Below, in pieces: positions 6,719 through 14,530 of a DNA stretch of 35,349 bases; position 1 is the first letter of the stretch, and each line of letters starts with the position of its first letter. Location of the stretch: the NCBI GenBank assembly GCA_015061525.1, contig SUWK01000022.1, positions 1-35,349 on the forward strand, in the 5' to 3' direction. Position numbers and translations under genes: made by a program. The stretch is from Lentisphaerota bacterium (lineage in GTDB: Bacteria > Verrucomicrobiota > Lentisphaeria > Victivallales > Victivallaceae). Under the pieces are notes generated by a model. That model saw only the letters and a list, made by a program, of their open reading frames with translations, did not search any database and was not told the origin of the DNA.

Positions 6719-8508
6719 CAAAAATCCTCCGGCAATGGTTCGATAAACATATTCTTCAGAAACTCTTCCCGGTCAAGGAATGGATACATATCTTCCAAAG
6801 GCAGGGATTTCATTCTGCCGTCCGGCAATCGCTTTGAAGAAACTGACGGTATGATCTCCTGTGACGGATTACACATGATCTCACAAATCACCGGGGAATC
6901 ATCTCTCATTACTGCCTCCAATTTTTCCGTCAGCTCACAACTCCCGGAAATCCGGATAAATGGCAAACCATAAGCATCGGCGATTTTTTTGAGATCCGGA
7001 AATGACACTCCGTGCCGGGCGTCTGTACCGATAAATCTGGAATCAAAAAACTTTTGCTGCGTAGCACGTATTGATAAATAACCATTATTGTTCCACACAA
7101 AAAGTTTGACCGGCAGATTATAATGTTTCACTGTTTGCAGTTCCTGTATATTCATCTGCAGCGACCCGTCACCGGTTATCGCGGCGACCAGGGGGAATCC
7201 ACGAAAAGCAGCTCCAATCGCAGCCGGCAGGGAAAACCCCATTTCAGCCTGCCCCCCGGAGGTTATATAACGCTGCGAATCATCCAACTGCAACGCTTGA
7301 GTCACTGCATAGAAAGATGAACCGGCATCGGATATTACTGCCGTTTCCGGATATTTTTCCAAAGTAAAAGAAAGTTTTTCCAGAAAACAGTAAAGATCAA
7401 TACCGTGAGTATTATTCTGATATCCGGTATTAAAAAACGGATACTGCTTTTTCCAGTGAAGTGCAGTCTGCCGCCACGCTTCAGGACAACGGTATTCAAA
7501 AGTGATCGCCCGCAGAAAATCTCTCAAATCTGCCTGACAGAAGTGATCGATTTTCACCGTATTTTTCTGTTCAACAGTCGGATCGATATCAACTACCAAT
7601 ATTCTGGCAGCTCTGGCAAAGGTACGGAACTCGTGTCCCGTGGTACTGACACTCAAACGACACCCTAAAACCAGTACCATATCTGCATTTTGTACGGCAA
7701 GATTTCCGGCACGGTTGCCTTTGGTACCGATCCTGCCGGTATACAGCGGATGTTTGGAGGCAATGGAGTTCCCCCCGAGGAAACTGGTAACGACAGGAAT
7801 CTGCCACTGATCGATCAAGCGGTAAAAATCATCCTTCACTCCCGCAAGATCAATTCCCTGTCCAGCCAAAATCACCGGACGCTTTGAAGAAGCAAGAGCT
7901 GACTTCAGAAAATCGATTTCACCGGACAAATCCGATTGCACGTTTTTTTCTGCTTCAAAATGGATCAATTTATCTTCATCAATGATCGCCCCCTGCACAT
8001 CCATCGGAATATCCAGCCACACCGGACCGGGATGACCTGATTCTGCAAGATATTTGGCTTTTTCCAGATGAAATGCGATCATCTCCGGTTCATTTACCAT
8101 TACGGCATATTTGGTAAGTGGCGACACGATGGAAACGATATCCGCCTCCTGAACTCCGAATTGCCGCAGGGGCAATCCGGAATTGCGTATGGTTTGCGAT
8201 CTTTTTACCTGACCGGAAATGAAAAATGCTTTTGCGCCATCCTGCCAGGCATTGAGCAGACCGGTAACCGCATTGGTTCCGCCGCAACCGGTAGTTACCA
8301 TCGCACAACCGAAACCGCAGCCTGCTTTAGCATAAGCCGTTGCAGCCATTGCAGCAGCCTGTTCATGGTGGGTGCAAACTGCTGAAGTTTTATCTGAACA
8401 TACAACTGCGTCACTTAAAAACATCATGCCTCCGCCGGTGACCATGAATATACGGTCACACCCGAGAGAGCGGGCAATGAAATCAACAATGTAATCTGCA
8501 ACTCTCAT
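6718..8508 (-). CDS. YerE-like thiamine-diphosphate-dependent carboligase (acetolactate-synthase fold)
   Basis: A 596-residue TPP enzyme with the three domains of the acetolactate synthase family. The activating Glu is in HHEQAAAMAA (Glu49). The middle domain spans about 200-340. The TPP/metal motif begins at GDGSLQMN (446) and ends at NNNG (473-476). FISGQVKRSQT and QFGVQEADIVSIV resemble the subgroup in O-antigen clusters, of which YerE of the yersiniose pathway is the characterised example; YerE adds a two-carbon unit from pyruvate to CDP-4-keto-3,6-dideoxyglucose. Genes for all three enzymes making that substrate lie directly upstream, so branched-sugar formation is the best reading. It is translationally coupled on both sides (ATGA upstream, TGATG downstream). 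Branched amino-acid synthesis is less likely, as no regulatory subunit or ilv gene is nearby. Confidence 0.85.
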   Translation of the reverse strand: MRVADYIVDFIARSLGCDRIFMVTGGGMMFLSDAVVCSDKTSAVCTHHEQAAAMAATAYAKAGCGFGCAMVTTGCGGTNAVTGLLNAWQDGAKAFFISGQVKRSQTIRNSGLPLRQFGVQEADIVSIVSPLTKYAVMVNEPEMIAFHLEKAKYLAESGHPGPVWLDIPMDVQGAIIDEDKLIHFEAEKNVQSDLSGEIDFLKSALASSKRPVILAGQGIDLAGVKDDFYRLIDQWQIPVVTSFLGGNSIASKHPLYTGRIGTKGNRAGNLAVQNADMVLVLGCRLSVSTTGHEFRTFARAARILVVDIDPTVEQKNTVKIDHFCQADLRDFLRAITFEYRCPEAWRQTALHWKKQYPFFNTGYQNNTHGIDLYCFLEKLSFTLEKYPETAVISDAGSSFYAVTQALQLDDSQRYITSGGQAEMGFSLPAAIGAAFRGFPLVAAITGDGSLQMNIQELQTVKHYNLPVKLFVWNNNGYLSIRATQQKFFDSRFIGTDARHGVSFPDLKKIADAYGLPFIRISGSCELTEKLEAVMRDDSPVICEIMCNPSQEIIPSVSSKRLPDGRMKSLPLEDMYPFLDREEFLKNMFIEPLPEDF

Positions 8509-9677
8509 TTTCTTTTCCTCAATGCTGAATCAAGTGCAGCAACCGCTTCCCGGATCGCAGTTAAACTTGATACACAACTCAATCTGATAAAACCATCGCC
8601 GAACTCACCGAAATTGGTTCCGGGCAAAAGAGCAACCGATGCTTCATTCAACGCAAAATCACAAAATTCCTCTGAATCCATGCCGGTTCCGCGGATATCC
8701 GGGAATACATAGATCGCCCCTCCCGGACGGCGGCAGGATATACCCGGCAATTTGTTCAACTCATCGGCAAGAAAAAAACACCGTTTTTTATACTCTTCGC
8801 ACATCATTTTTATTTCTGTCTGGTCACCCTGAATCGCTTCGATACCAGCGTGTTGGATAAATGGCGGCACACAGGAAACAATCGTTTCATTGAGCAATGC
8901 CATTTTCTCAATCACCGCATGAGGGCCGACCGCCACTCCCAGACGCCATCCGGTCATGGCAAAGGCCTTGCTGAAACCATTGGCAATGATTGTCCGTTCC
9001 CGGCAGTGATCCAGCATTGCCGGACTGAAAAATCTATCCCCGGTAAATATCAGTCTGGCATATATTTCATCGCTCAAAAGATAAAGATCATATTTTTCTG
9101 CTACAGCATATATTTTCTGCATTTCTTCCGGCGGGATCACGGCTCCGGTGGGATTGGCAGGCGAGTTGATTATCAGCAATTTACTTTTCGGGGTGATCGC
9201 TTTTTCCACATCTTCAGCCTGCATGATCATATTTTTTTCCGGACGCATCCGGATACTTACCGGATTGGCACCACAAGCGGCTATCGCAGAAAAATAGCTT
9301 GAAAATCCGGGATTTGGAACCAACACATCATCACCCGGATCTGCCAGACATTTTATCGTGTAATAAATTATGGAATTCGCTCCGGGAGTAACCAGTATCT
9401 GTTCATCATCCGGGGTAAAATGTCTGGAAAAAGCAGTCGCCCGGCGCACCGCCTGACGAAACTCAAACAATCCCCGGGAACTGGTATAGTGGGTCATTCC
9501 ATCGTGCAGCCCCTTACATCCGGCATCTACAATATTTGCCGGTGTGGCAAAATCCGGTTCTCCGAGTTCAAAATGCAAAATTCTTCTGCCTTCACGTTCA
9601 AGTTTCTGAATTTTTTCCAACACTTTGAACATCGGCTGTCCGGAAATTTTCCCGGAAATTGCAGATAACTTTTTCAT
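8505..9677 (-). CDS. Class I/II PLP-dependent aminotransferase (AspC-like)
   Basis: A 390-residue fold-type I aminotransferase of the aspartate/aromatic group. Visible motifs are ELGEPDFATP near the N-terminus, NSPANPTG (substrate-carboxylate Asn), SDEIYARL, and the PLP lysine in FSKAFAMTGWRLG. The conserved C-terminal Arg is in FIRLSCVSS. These enzymes act on amino acids rather than on nucleotide sugars, which makes its position between rfbH and the TPP gene unusual. The 4-base overlaps with both neighbours (ATGA at 9674-9677 and at 8505-8508) show it belongs to the operon. It could supply pyruvate or another 2-oxo acid to the TPP enzyme, or make an amino acid that decorates the polysaccharide; neither is shown. 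Confidence 0.87.
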   Translation of the reverse strand: MKKLSAISGKISGQPMFKVLEKIQKLEREGRRILHFELGEPDFATPANIVDAGCKGLHDGMTHYTSSRGLFEFRQAVRRATAFSRHFTPDDEQILVTPGANSIIYYTIKCLADPGDDVLVPNPGFSSYFSAIAACGANPVSIRMRPEKNMIMQAEDVEKAITPKSKLLIINSPANPTGAVIPPEEMQKIYAVAEKYDLYLLSDEIYARLIFTGDRFFSPAMLDHCRERTIIANGFSKAFAMTGWRLGVAVGPHAVIEKMALLNETIVSCVPPFIQHAGIEAIQGDQTEIKMMCEEYKKRCFFLADELNKLPGISCRRPGGAIYVFPDIRGTGMDSEEFCDFALNEASVALLPGTNFGEFGDGFIRLSCVSSLTAIREAVAALDSALRKRK

Positions 9678-11023
9678 AAACAGCCGTCAGCTCCTGTTTT
9701 TTTGCAGAATTCCCGGATTTTTGAGATCATATAATCCAATTTTTCATCACTCATTCCCGGGTACAGACCGATCCAGAAACTGTTGTTCATGATCTTTTCC
9801 GTATTCGGCAAATCACCGCACACCCGGTAATCCACACCGTTTTCAAGCGTTTCAAAGCAGGGGTGTTTCAGCAGATTTCCCGCAAAAAGATTCCGGGTCT
9901 GGATAAGATTCTTTTCCAGATATTGTGTCATATCATTGCGGGTGAATGAGGCTTTTTCCGTCACTGTCATCAGAAAACCGAACCACGCAGGATCAGCTTC
10001 CGGCAGAGCGGTGAATATCTCCAACTCCTCCAAATCCTGCAATCCGGCAAAAAGTTTGGCGTAATTATCTTTGCGTTTTGCCGTAAAATCCGCCAATTTG
10101 TCCAGCTGCGCCACTCCGATCGCCGCCTGCAAGTCGGTGGCTTTCAAGTTGTATCCGAAGTGACTGTAGACATACTTATGATCGTATCCCAGCGGCAGTG
10201 AACCGAATTGTCTGGTGAAACGGCAGCCGCAACTGTTGTCCACTCCTGACTCACACCAGCACTCCCGCCCCCAATCCCTTATGGAAAGCAGGATCTTTTT
10301 CAGCAGCGGATCATCGGTGTAAACCGCTCCGCCCTCTCCCATGGTCAGATGGTGCGGCGGATAAAAGCTGGATGTACCTATATCGCCCCATGTTCCGGTA
10401 AATTTTCCGGCAAACTTTGACCCCAGAGCATCACAGTTGTCCTCGATCAGAAACAATCCGTGTCTGTCGCAGAACTCCTTAACGGTTTTCACATCAAAAG
10501 GATTGCCCAGAGTATGTGCGATCATCACCGCTTTAGTTTTCGGTGACAATGCTTTATCCAAGCTGTCGACATCAATATTTGCTCCCGGCAAAGTCACATC
10601 CGCGAAGACCGGCACCGCCCCGTACTGGACGATCGGCGCAACCGTAGTCGGGAATGCACAGGCAACTGTTATCACCTCATCACCCCGCTTTATGCGCCGG
10701 TCACCGAGCAAGGGTGATGTCAATGCGGCAAATGCCAGCAAATTGGCAGATGACCCGCTGTTGACCATCAGCGCAAAGCGTACTCCCAAATGTTCCGCCA
10801 GACGTTTTTCAAACTCTCTTGCGTATCTGCCGGCAGTCAGCCAGAACTCCAAAGCGGCATCGGTCAGATTAAGCATCTCTTTCTCATCAAAGACTCTTCC
10901 GGCATAGAAAACTTTGCTTTCACCGGGTACAAAAGCGGCATTCTGTTCCGGTTCATGAACCAGTTGATAATACTCCGCCACCTTTGCCAATATCTCATCG
11001 TGCAGTTCTTTTATTCTGTCCAT
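9674..11023 (-). CDS. rfbH: CDP-4-keto-6-deoxy-D-glucose-3-dehydrase (RfbH/DdhC, E1)
   Basis: A 449-residue PMP- and [2Fe-2S]-dependent dehydrase that removes the C3 hydroxyl of CDP-4-keto-6-deoxyglucose, the step committing the pathway to 3,6-dideoxyhexoses. The fold is a DegT-type aminotransferase, but the internal-aldimine Lys is replaced by His in SFYPPHHLTMGEGG (His225), the hallmark of E1. The iron-sulphur ligands are present with the family spacing: Cys197, Cys255, Cys257 and Cys265 (C-X57-C-X1-C-X7-C). Length fits the family. Its start overlaps the end of rfbG by 13 bases. The partner reductase (E3/DdhD), usually a ferredoxin-type flavoprotein, is not in the window and may be encoded elsewhere. 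Confidence 0.95.
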   Translation of the reverse strand: MDRIKELHDEILAKVAEYYQLVHEPEQNAAFVPGESKVFYAGRVFDEKEMLNLTDAALEFWLTAGRYAREFEKRLAEHLGVRFALMVNSGSSANLLAFAALTSPLLGDRRIKRGDEVITVACAFPTTVAPIVQYGAVPVFADVTLPGANIDVDSLDKALSPKTKAVMIAHTLGNPFDVKTVKEFCDRHGLFLIEDNCDALGSKFAGKFTGTWGDIGTSSFYPPHHLTMGEGGAVYTDDPLLKKILLSIRDWGRECWCESGVDNSCGCRFTRQFGSLPLGYDHKYVYSHFGYNLKATDLQAAIGVAQLDKLADFTAKRKDNYAKLFAGLQDLEELEIFTALPEADPAWFGFLMTVTEKASFTRNDMTQYLEKNLIQTRNLFAGNLLKHPCFETLENGVDYRVCGDLPNTEKIMNNSFWIGLYPGMSDEKLDYMISKIREFCKKTGADGCL

Positions 11024-12102
11024 ACCGGATTACGTTCCTCTGCCAGTGATTCATATTCCGCGATCTGTCCGACGGTAATGACTCTGTTCCCGGAATAAAA
11101 TTCCCGGTACCATCCGGCGGTCAGCTCAAACATCTCTGCCGGGGCAAGCACCCCGTGCCAATTCAACTCTTTTTCCGCTTTAGTGCAGTTCAAATGCAGC
11201 AGTGTCGCCTCATGGGGGGAATCCGGTACTTCATCAATGGTGAACTCCACCGTGTTCCACGCCGCTTTCAGCATCTTTGCCGCCTCTCCCACACAAATCA
11301 CCCCGTCATGGGATGGGGCGAAGTTCCAGGCACCGGCAAAACCGCTCCTGCCCTTGAAAAGTTCCATGCCCAGCAGCAGATATCCCCGCAGCGGTTCCAG
11401 AACATGCTGCCACGGACGGGTGGCTTTCGGGTTGCGGATACGTGCCGGAACTTTCTTTGCCGCAGCTTTCATTATATCCGGAACCAAGCGGTCAAGTGCC
11501 CAGTCTCCGCCGCCGATGACATTGCCGGCTCTGGCACTGGCGATCAATGTACCATGTTTCGTCCCGTAATCATCAGGATGAAAGAATGATCTGCGGTAAG
11601 CCGCCGTCACCAGTTCCGCACACCCTTTGCTGGCACTGTACGGATCGTAACCGCCCATGGCATCGCTTTCCGTATAACCCTGCGGACGTTCAAGATTTTC
11701 GTAACATTTGTCGCTGGTAACGACCACCGCCGAGCGTACTGACGGGGTTTGACGGCAGATATCCAGAACATTTACCGTACCCATTACATTGACGTCGAAT
11801 GTCTCCACCGGTACGGAGTATGACAGCCGCACCAGCGGCTGTGCCGCCAGATGAAAAACCATCTCCGGCTGAAACTCCGCAAAGATCCTCCGTACCTTTT
11901 CCCGGTCACGGATATCGCATATTTCCGAACGGACCGGCAAATCGAGCAAAGACCAGTGTGCCGGTTCAGTCGGCACGTCCAAAGCGATACCGCAGACCTC
12001 CGCTCCCAGTCTGACCAGCCATGCGGTCAGCCACGAGCCTTTAAAGCCGGTATGTCCGGTAACAAGGACTTTTTTCCCGGCATAAAAACCATTGAAGATC
12101 AT
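11011..12102 (-). CDS. rfbG: CDP-glucose 4,6-dehydratase (RfbG/DdhB)
   Basis: A 363-residue extended SDR enzyme converting CDP-D-glucose to CDP-4-keto-6-deoxy-D-glucose with bound NAD. The N-terminus MIFNGFYAGKKVLVTGHTGF carries the glycine-rich motif and the GHTGFKGSWL signature of this family. The catalytic Tyr/Lys pair is in YSASK, and VVTSDKCYEN is the dehydratase version of the Ser/Thr-Asp region. I chose ATG 12102, which overlaps the rfbF stop as ATGA and aligns with relatives. A GTG at 12129 is in frame but has no ribosome site. The next gene, rfbH, overlaps its end. Confidence 0.94.
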   Translation of the reverse strand: MIFNGFYAGKKVLVTGHTGFKGSWLTAWLVRLGAEVCGIALDVPTEPAHWSLLDLPVRSEICDIRDREKVRRIFAEFQPEMVFHLAAQPLVRLSYSVPVETFDVNVMGTVNVLDICRQTPSVRSAVVVTSDKCYENLERPQGYTESDAMGGYDPYSASKGCAELVTAAYRRSFFHPDDYGTKHGTLIASARAGNVIGGGDWALDRLVPDIMKAAAKKVPARIRNPKATRPWQHVLEPLRGYLLLGMELFKGRSGFAGAWNFAPSHDGVICVGEAAKMLKAAWNTVEFTIDEVPDSPHEATLLHLNCTKAEKELNWHGVLAPAEMFELTAGWYREFYSGNRVITVGQIAEYESLAEERNPVWTE

Positions 12103-12917
12103 CTGTTTTTGTTCCAATATTTTGTCCACGGAGCTTTTTTACGGTTCCACATATCGTTGAGCATCTGGTATTCCCGCTGATTATCCATGCACTGCCAGAA
12201 GCCTTCGTGCTTGTAAACCCCCATATTTCCATCAGCTGCGGCACTGCCCATTGGAGTCTGCTCCAGAAACATTTTTTCATCATCAGTAACGTACTGCTGA
12301 AGAAACTTCCGGCTCAACACCATGAATCCGCCGTTGATATATCCCTCGCCGCGCGGCGGTTTTTCGGCAAATCCGGTAACATTGGAACCGTCAAGCTCCA
12401 ACTGTCCGAAACGCGCTTCCGGATGGACAGCGGTCATAGTCATCATTTTGCCGCTTTTGATATGGGTATCATAAAGTTTGCGGATATTGACATCGCTCAC
12501 TCCGTCGCCGTAGGTAAGGAAAAAGTTTTCATCGTCATCACGCAGATATTTTGCCGCTTTGCAGACCCGGTAACCGGTCATGGATTCCACCCCGGTTCCG
12601 GCGAGAGTGACCTCCCAGCCGGCCTCTTCAGATTCACTGTGAAAAGTGATATCCGGTGAATGCCCCAGGCGGATCGTAGCATCGGAAGTACGCAGATGAT
12701 AGTTCATAAAGTAGTCGATAAATGCTTCACGCTTGTACCCCAAACAGAGAATGAATCTTTTCACCCCGAATGCCGCATAACTTTTCATAATGTGCCAGAC
12801 GATCGGCTGTTCCCCGATGGCAACCATCGGTTTGGGCAGGATCTCAGTGACATCGCGCAGCCGGGTCCCTTTGCCGCCGCAAAGGATCATCAAAGGGATA
12901 TTTGAAAGGTCATCCAT
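12099..12917 (-). CDS. rfbF: Glucose-1-phosphate cytidylyltransferase (RfbF/DdhA)
   Basis: A 272-residue nucleotidyltransferase making CDP-glucose from CTP and glucose-1-phosphate, the first step of the CDP-dideoxyhexose route. The N-terminus has the nucleotide-binding signature ILCGGKGTRLRDVTEILPKP; FLTYGDGVSDV and EKPPRGEGYINGGF are further family motifs. The frame is open further upstream, but ATG 12917 is right: homology starts there, GGAAGGA precedes it, and the upstream part overlaps the dehydrogenase gene. Length is close to the usual ~257. It starts 26 bp after the dehydrogenase gene and is coupled to rfbG by ATGA. Confidence 0.95.
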   Translation of the reverse strand: MDDLSNIPLMILCGGKGTRLRDVTEILPKPMVAIGEQPIVWHIMKSYAAFGVKRFILCLGYKREAFIDYFMNYHLRTSDATIRLGHSPDITFHSESEEAGWEVTLAGTGVESMTGYRVCKAAKYLRDDDENFFLTYGDGVSDVNIRKLYDTHIKSGKMMTMTAVHPEARFGQLELDGSNVTGFAEKPPRGEGYINGGFMVLSRKFLQQYVTDDEKMFLEQTPMGSAAADGNMGVYKHEGFWQCMDNQREYQMLNDMWNRKKAPWTKYWNKNR

Positions 12918-12943
12918 AAAAAATCCATCCTTCCCGTAATCAG

Positions 12944-14227
12944 TTACAGCCTTGCATCCACGATTTCTCTCGGCAGTGCGGATTTGATATCGAAGACAAT
13001 GGACTGCGTTTTTTTGAATTGACTGATATCCATGGCAAGAAACTCTTTGTGCGCCACAGCCAGCACGATCACATCGTACTTGTTTTCCGCTATCTGCGCC
13101 GGATCGGCAACCGATGACATACCGTACTCCCCGGCGATCTCCTCCGGAGCTGCCCAGGGATCGAAAATATCGACCTGACAACCGAATTCCTGAAGATTCT
13201 TCACCACATCCACCGCCCGCGAATTGCGGCAGTCCGGACAATTTTCCTTGAAAGTTATCCCCAACTGCAAAATTTTTGCATCCAACACTTTCAAACCGCG
13301 TTTGATCATCATTTTCACGATTTCAGTAGCGACATATCTGCCCATTTCATCATTGATGCGTCTGCCGGCGAGAATCACCTCCGGATGATAACCGAGTGAC
13401 TGCGCCTTGTGGGTCAGATAGTAAGGATCGACGCCAATACAGTGTCCGCCGACCAGACCGGGGCGGAACGGCAGGAAGTTCCACTTGGTTCCGGCAGCTT
13501 CCAGAACTTCAGCGGTATCAATACCGATAAGGTGGAATATCTTGGCAAGCTCGTTGACGAAGGCGATATTGAGATCGCGCTGGGAGTTTTCGATGACTTT
13601 GGCAGCTTCCGCAACTTTAATGGAACTTGCCGGGTGAGTGCCTTTTTTCAAAATGGAGTTGTAAAGAGCATCCACGAACGCGGCAGTTTCCGGAGTTGAA
13701 CCGGAAGTGATTTTGACTGTTTCCAGCAGCGAGTGGGTCTTGTCACCGGGATTGATCCTCTCCGGCGAGTAACCGCAGAAAAAGTCTTTATTGAACTTCA
13801 GTCCGCTGACTTTTTCCAATACCGGTACGCACTCCTCTTCGGTACAGCCGGGATAAACAGTGCTTTCGTAGATCACCACCGCCCCCGGACGCATGGTTCT
13901 GCCGACGGTTTCACTGGCACGGTAAAGCGGGGAAAGATCGGGACGGTTGTACTTATCCACGGGTGTTGGAACAGTGACGATAAAAACATCACTTCCCGCC
14001 AGATCGTTCTCATTGTCACTGAATGTGAGCCTTTTTGCCTGTGCCAACTCTTCCGGAGCGGTTTCACAGGTGACATCAATACCTGCGCGCAACTTTTCCA
14101 GACGCTCTTTTTTGACATCAAAACCGCAGGTGCGGTACTTTTTACCGAACTCTATAGCCAACGGCAAACCAACATATCCCATACCGATAATGGATATTTT
14201 CAAATCGTCGGAAACGGTCTTTTTCAC
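12944..14227 (-). CDS. Nucleotide-sugar dehydrogenase (WbpA/WbpO/TviB type)
   Basis: A 427-residue NAD-dependent UDP-sugar 6-dehydrogenase that oxidises C6 to a carboxylate, giving a uronic acid. The Rossmann motif is IIGMGYVGLPLA. YSPERINPGD, the Lys/Asn region KVIENSQRDLNIA and the catalytic Cys motif GGHCIGVDPYYL all match the subgroup acting on UDP-N-acetyl-hexosamines rather than UDP-glucose dehydrogenase. The exact substrate (UDP-GlcNAc or UDP-GalNAc) cannot be told. It starts with GTG 14227 after GAGGAA, and is the first gene of the long minus-strand operon, behind the promoter at 14297-14325. Its product would be a second sugar of the polysaccharide, separate from the CDP-sugar. Confidence 0.92.
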   Translation of the reverse strand: MKKTVSDDLKISIIGMGYVGLPLAIEFGKKYRTCGFDVKKERLEKLRAGIDVTCETAPEELAQAKRLTFSDNENDLAGSDVFIVTVPTPVDKYNRPDLSPLYRASETVGRTMRPGAVVIYESTVYPGCTEEECVPVLEKVSGLKFNKDFFCGYSPERINPGDKTHSLLETVKITSGSTPETAAFVDALYNSILKKGTHPASSIKVAEAAKVIENSQRDLNIAFVNELAKIFHLIGIDTAEVLEAAGTKWNFLPFRPGLVGGHCIGVDPYYLTHKAQSLGYHPEVILAGRRINDEMGRYVATEIVKMMIKRGLKVLDAKILQLGITFKENCPDCRNSRAVDVVKNLQEFGCQVDIFDPWAAPEEIAGEYGMSSVADPAQIAENKYDVIVLAVAHKEFLAMDISQFKKTQSIVFDIKSALPREIVDARL

Positions 14228-14296
14228 TTTTTTGTTCCTCGTACGTGCCCCTTTTTTTGCAAAGGAGAAACTTCGTTATTTCATCACATCCTGATT

Positions 14297-14325
14297 ATTA
14301 TAATACCGATTCAGCTAAATTACAA
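14297..14325 (-). promoter_or_regulatory. Promoter of the minus-strand polysaccharide operon
   Basis: TTGTAA (14320-14325), a 17-base spacer and a perfect TATAAT (14297-14302) on the minus strand. The leader to the GTG at 14227 is about 60 bases. The rest of the 14228-14530 gap holds only this promoter and the divergent one at 14420; I see no JUMPStart-like element. Confidence 0.75.
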
Positions 14326-14419
14326 GCCGCAACACTCCGGAATATACAGTTTTTTCAGCAATTGTTTCAAAGAAAAATGAAAAAACTTGCAGATATTGAC
14401 GCTAAATCAACATAACTGT

Positions 14420-14447
14420 TTGTAATTCATGGAATCAATGCTATATT
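14420..14447 (+). promoter_or_regulatory. Promoter of the divergent plus-strand polysaccharide genes
   Basis: TTGTAA (14420-14425), a 16-base spacer and TATATT (14442-14447) preceded by TGC, an extended -10. The -35 hexamer is the same as in the opposing promoter about 95 bases away, which suggests co-regulation of the two arms. Confidence 0.6.
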
Positions 14448-14530
14448 ATTTTTGAGATAAGTTGTATTCCAGAGGGGAAATCAGATTTTCCATCCCCCGG
14501 TCGCTGTGTTTTTTGAGGAAATATTTTTTG

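Noticed and set aside
12918-13241. Long N-terminal extension of the RfbF frame
   Set aside because: It overlaps the dehydrogenase gene on the same strand in another frame, and RfbF homology and the ribosome site begin at 12917.
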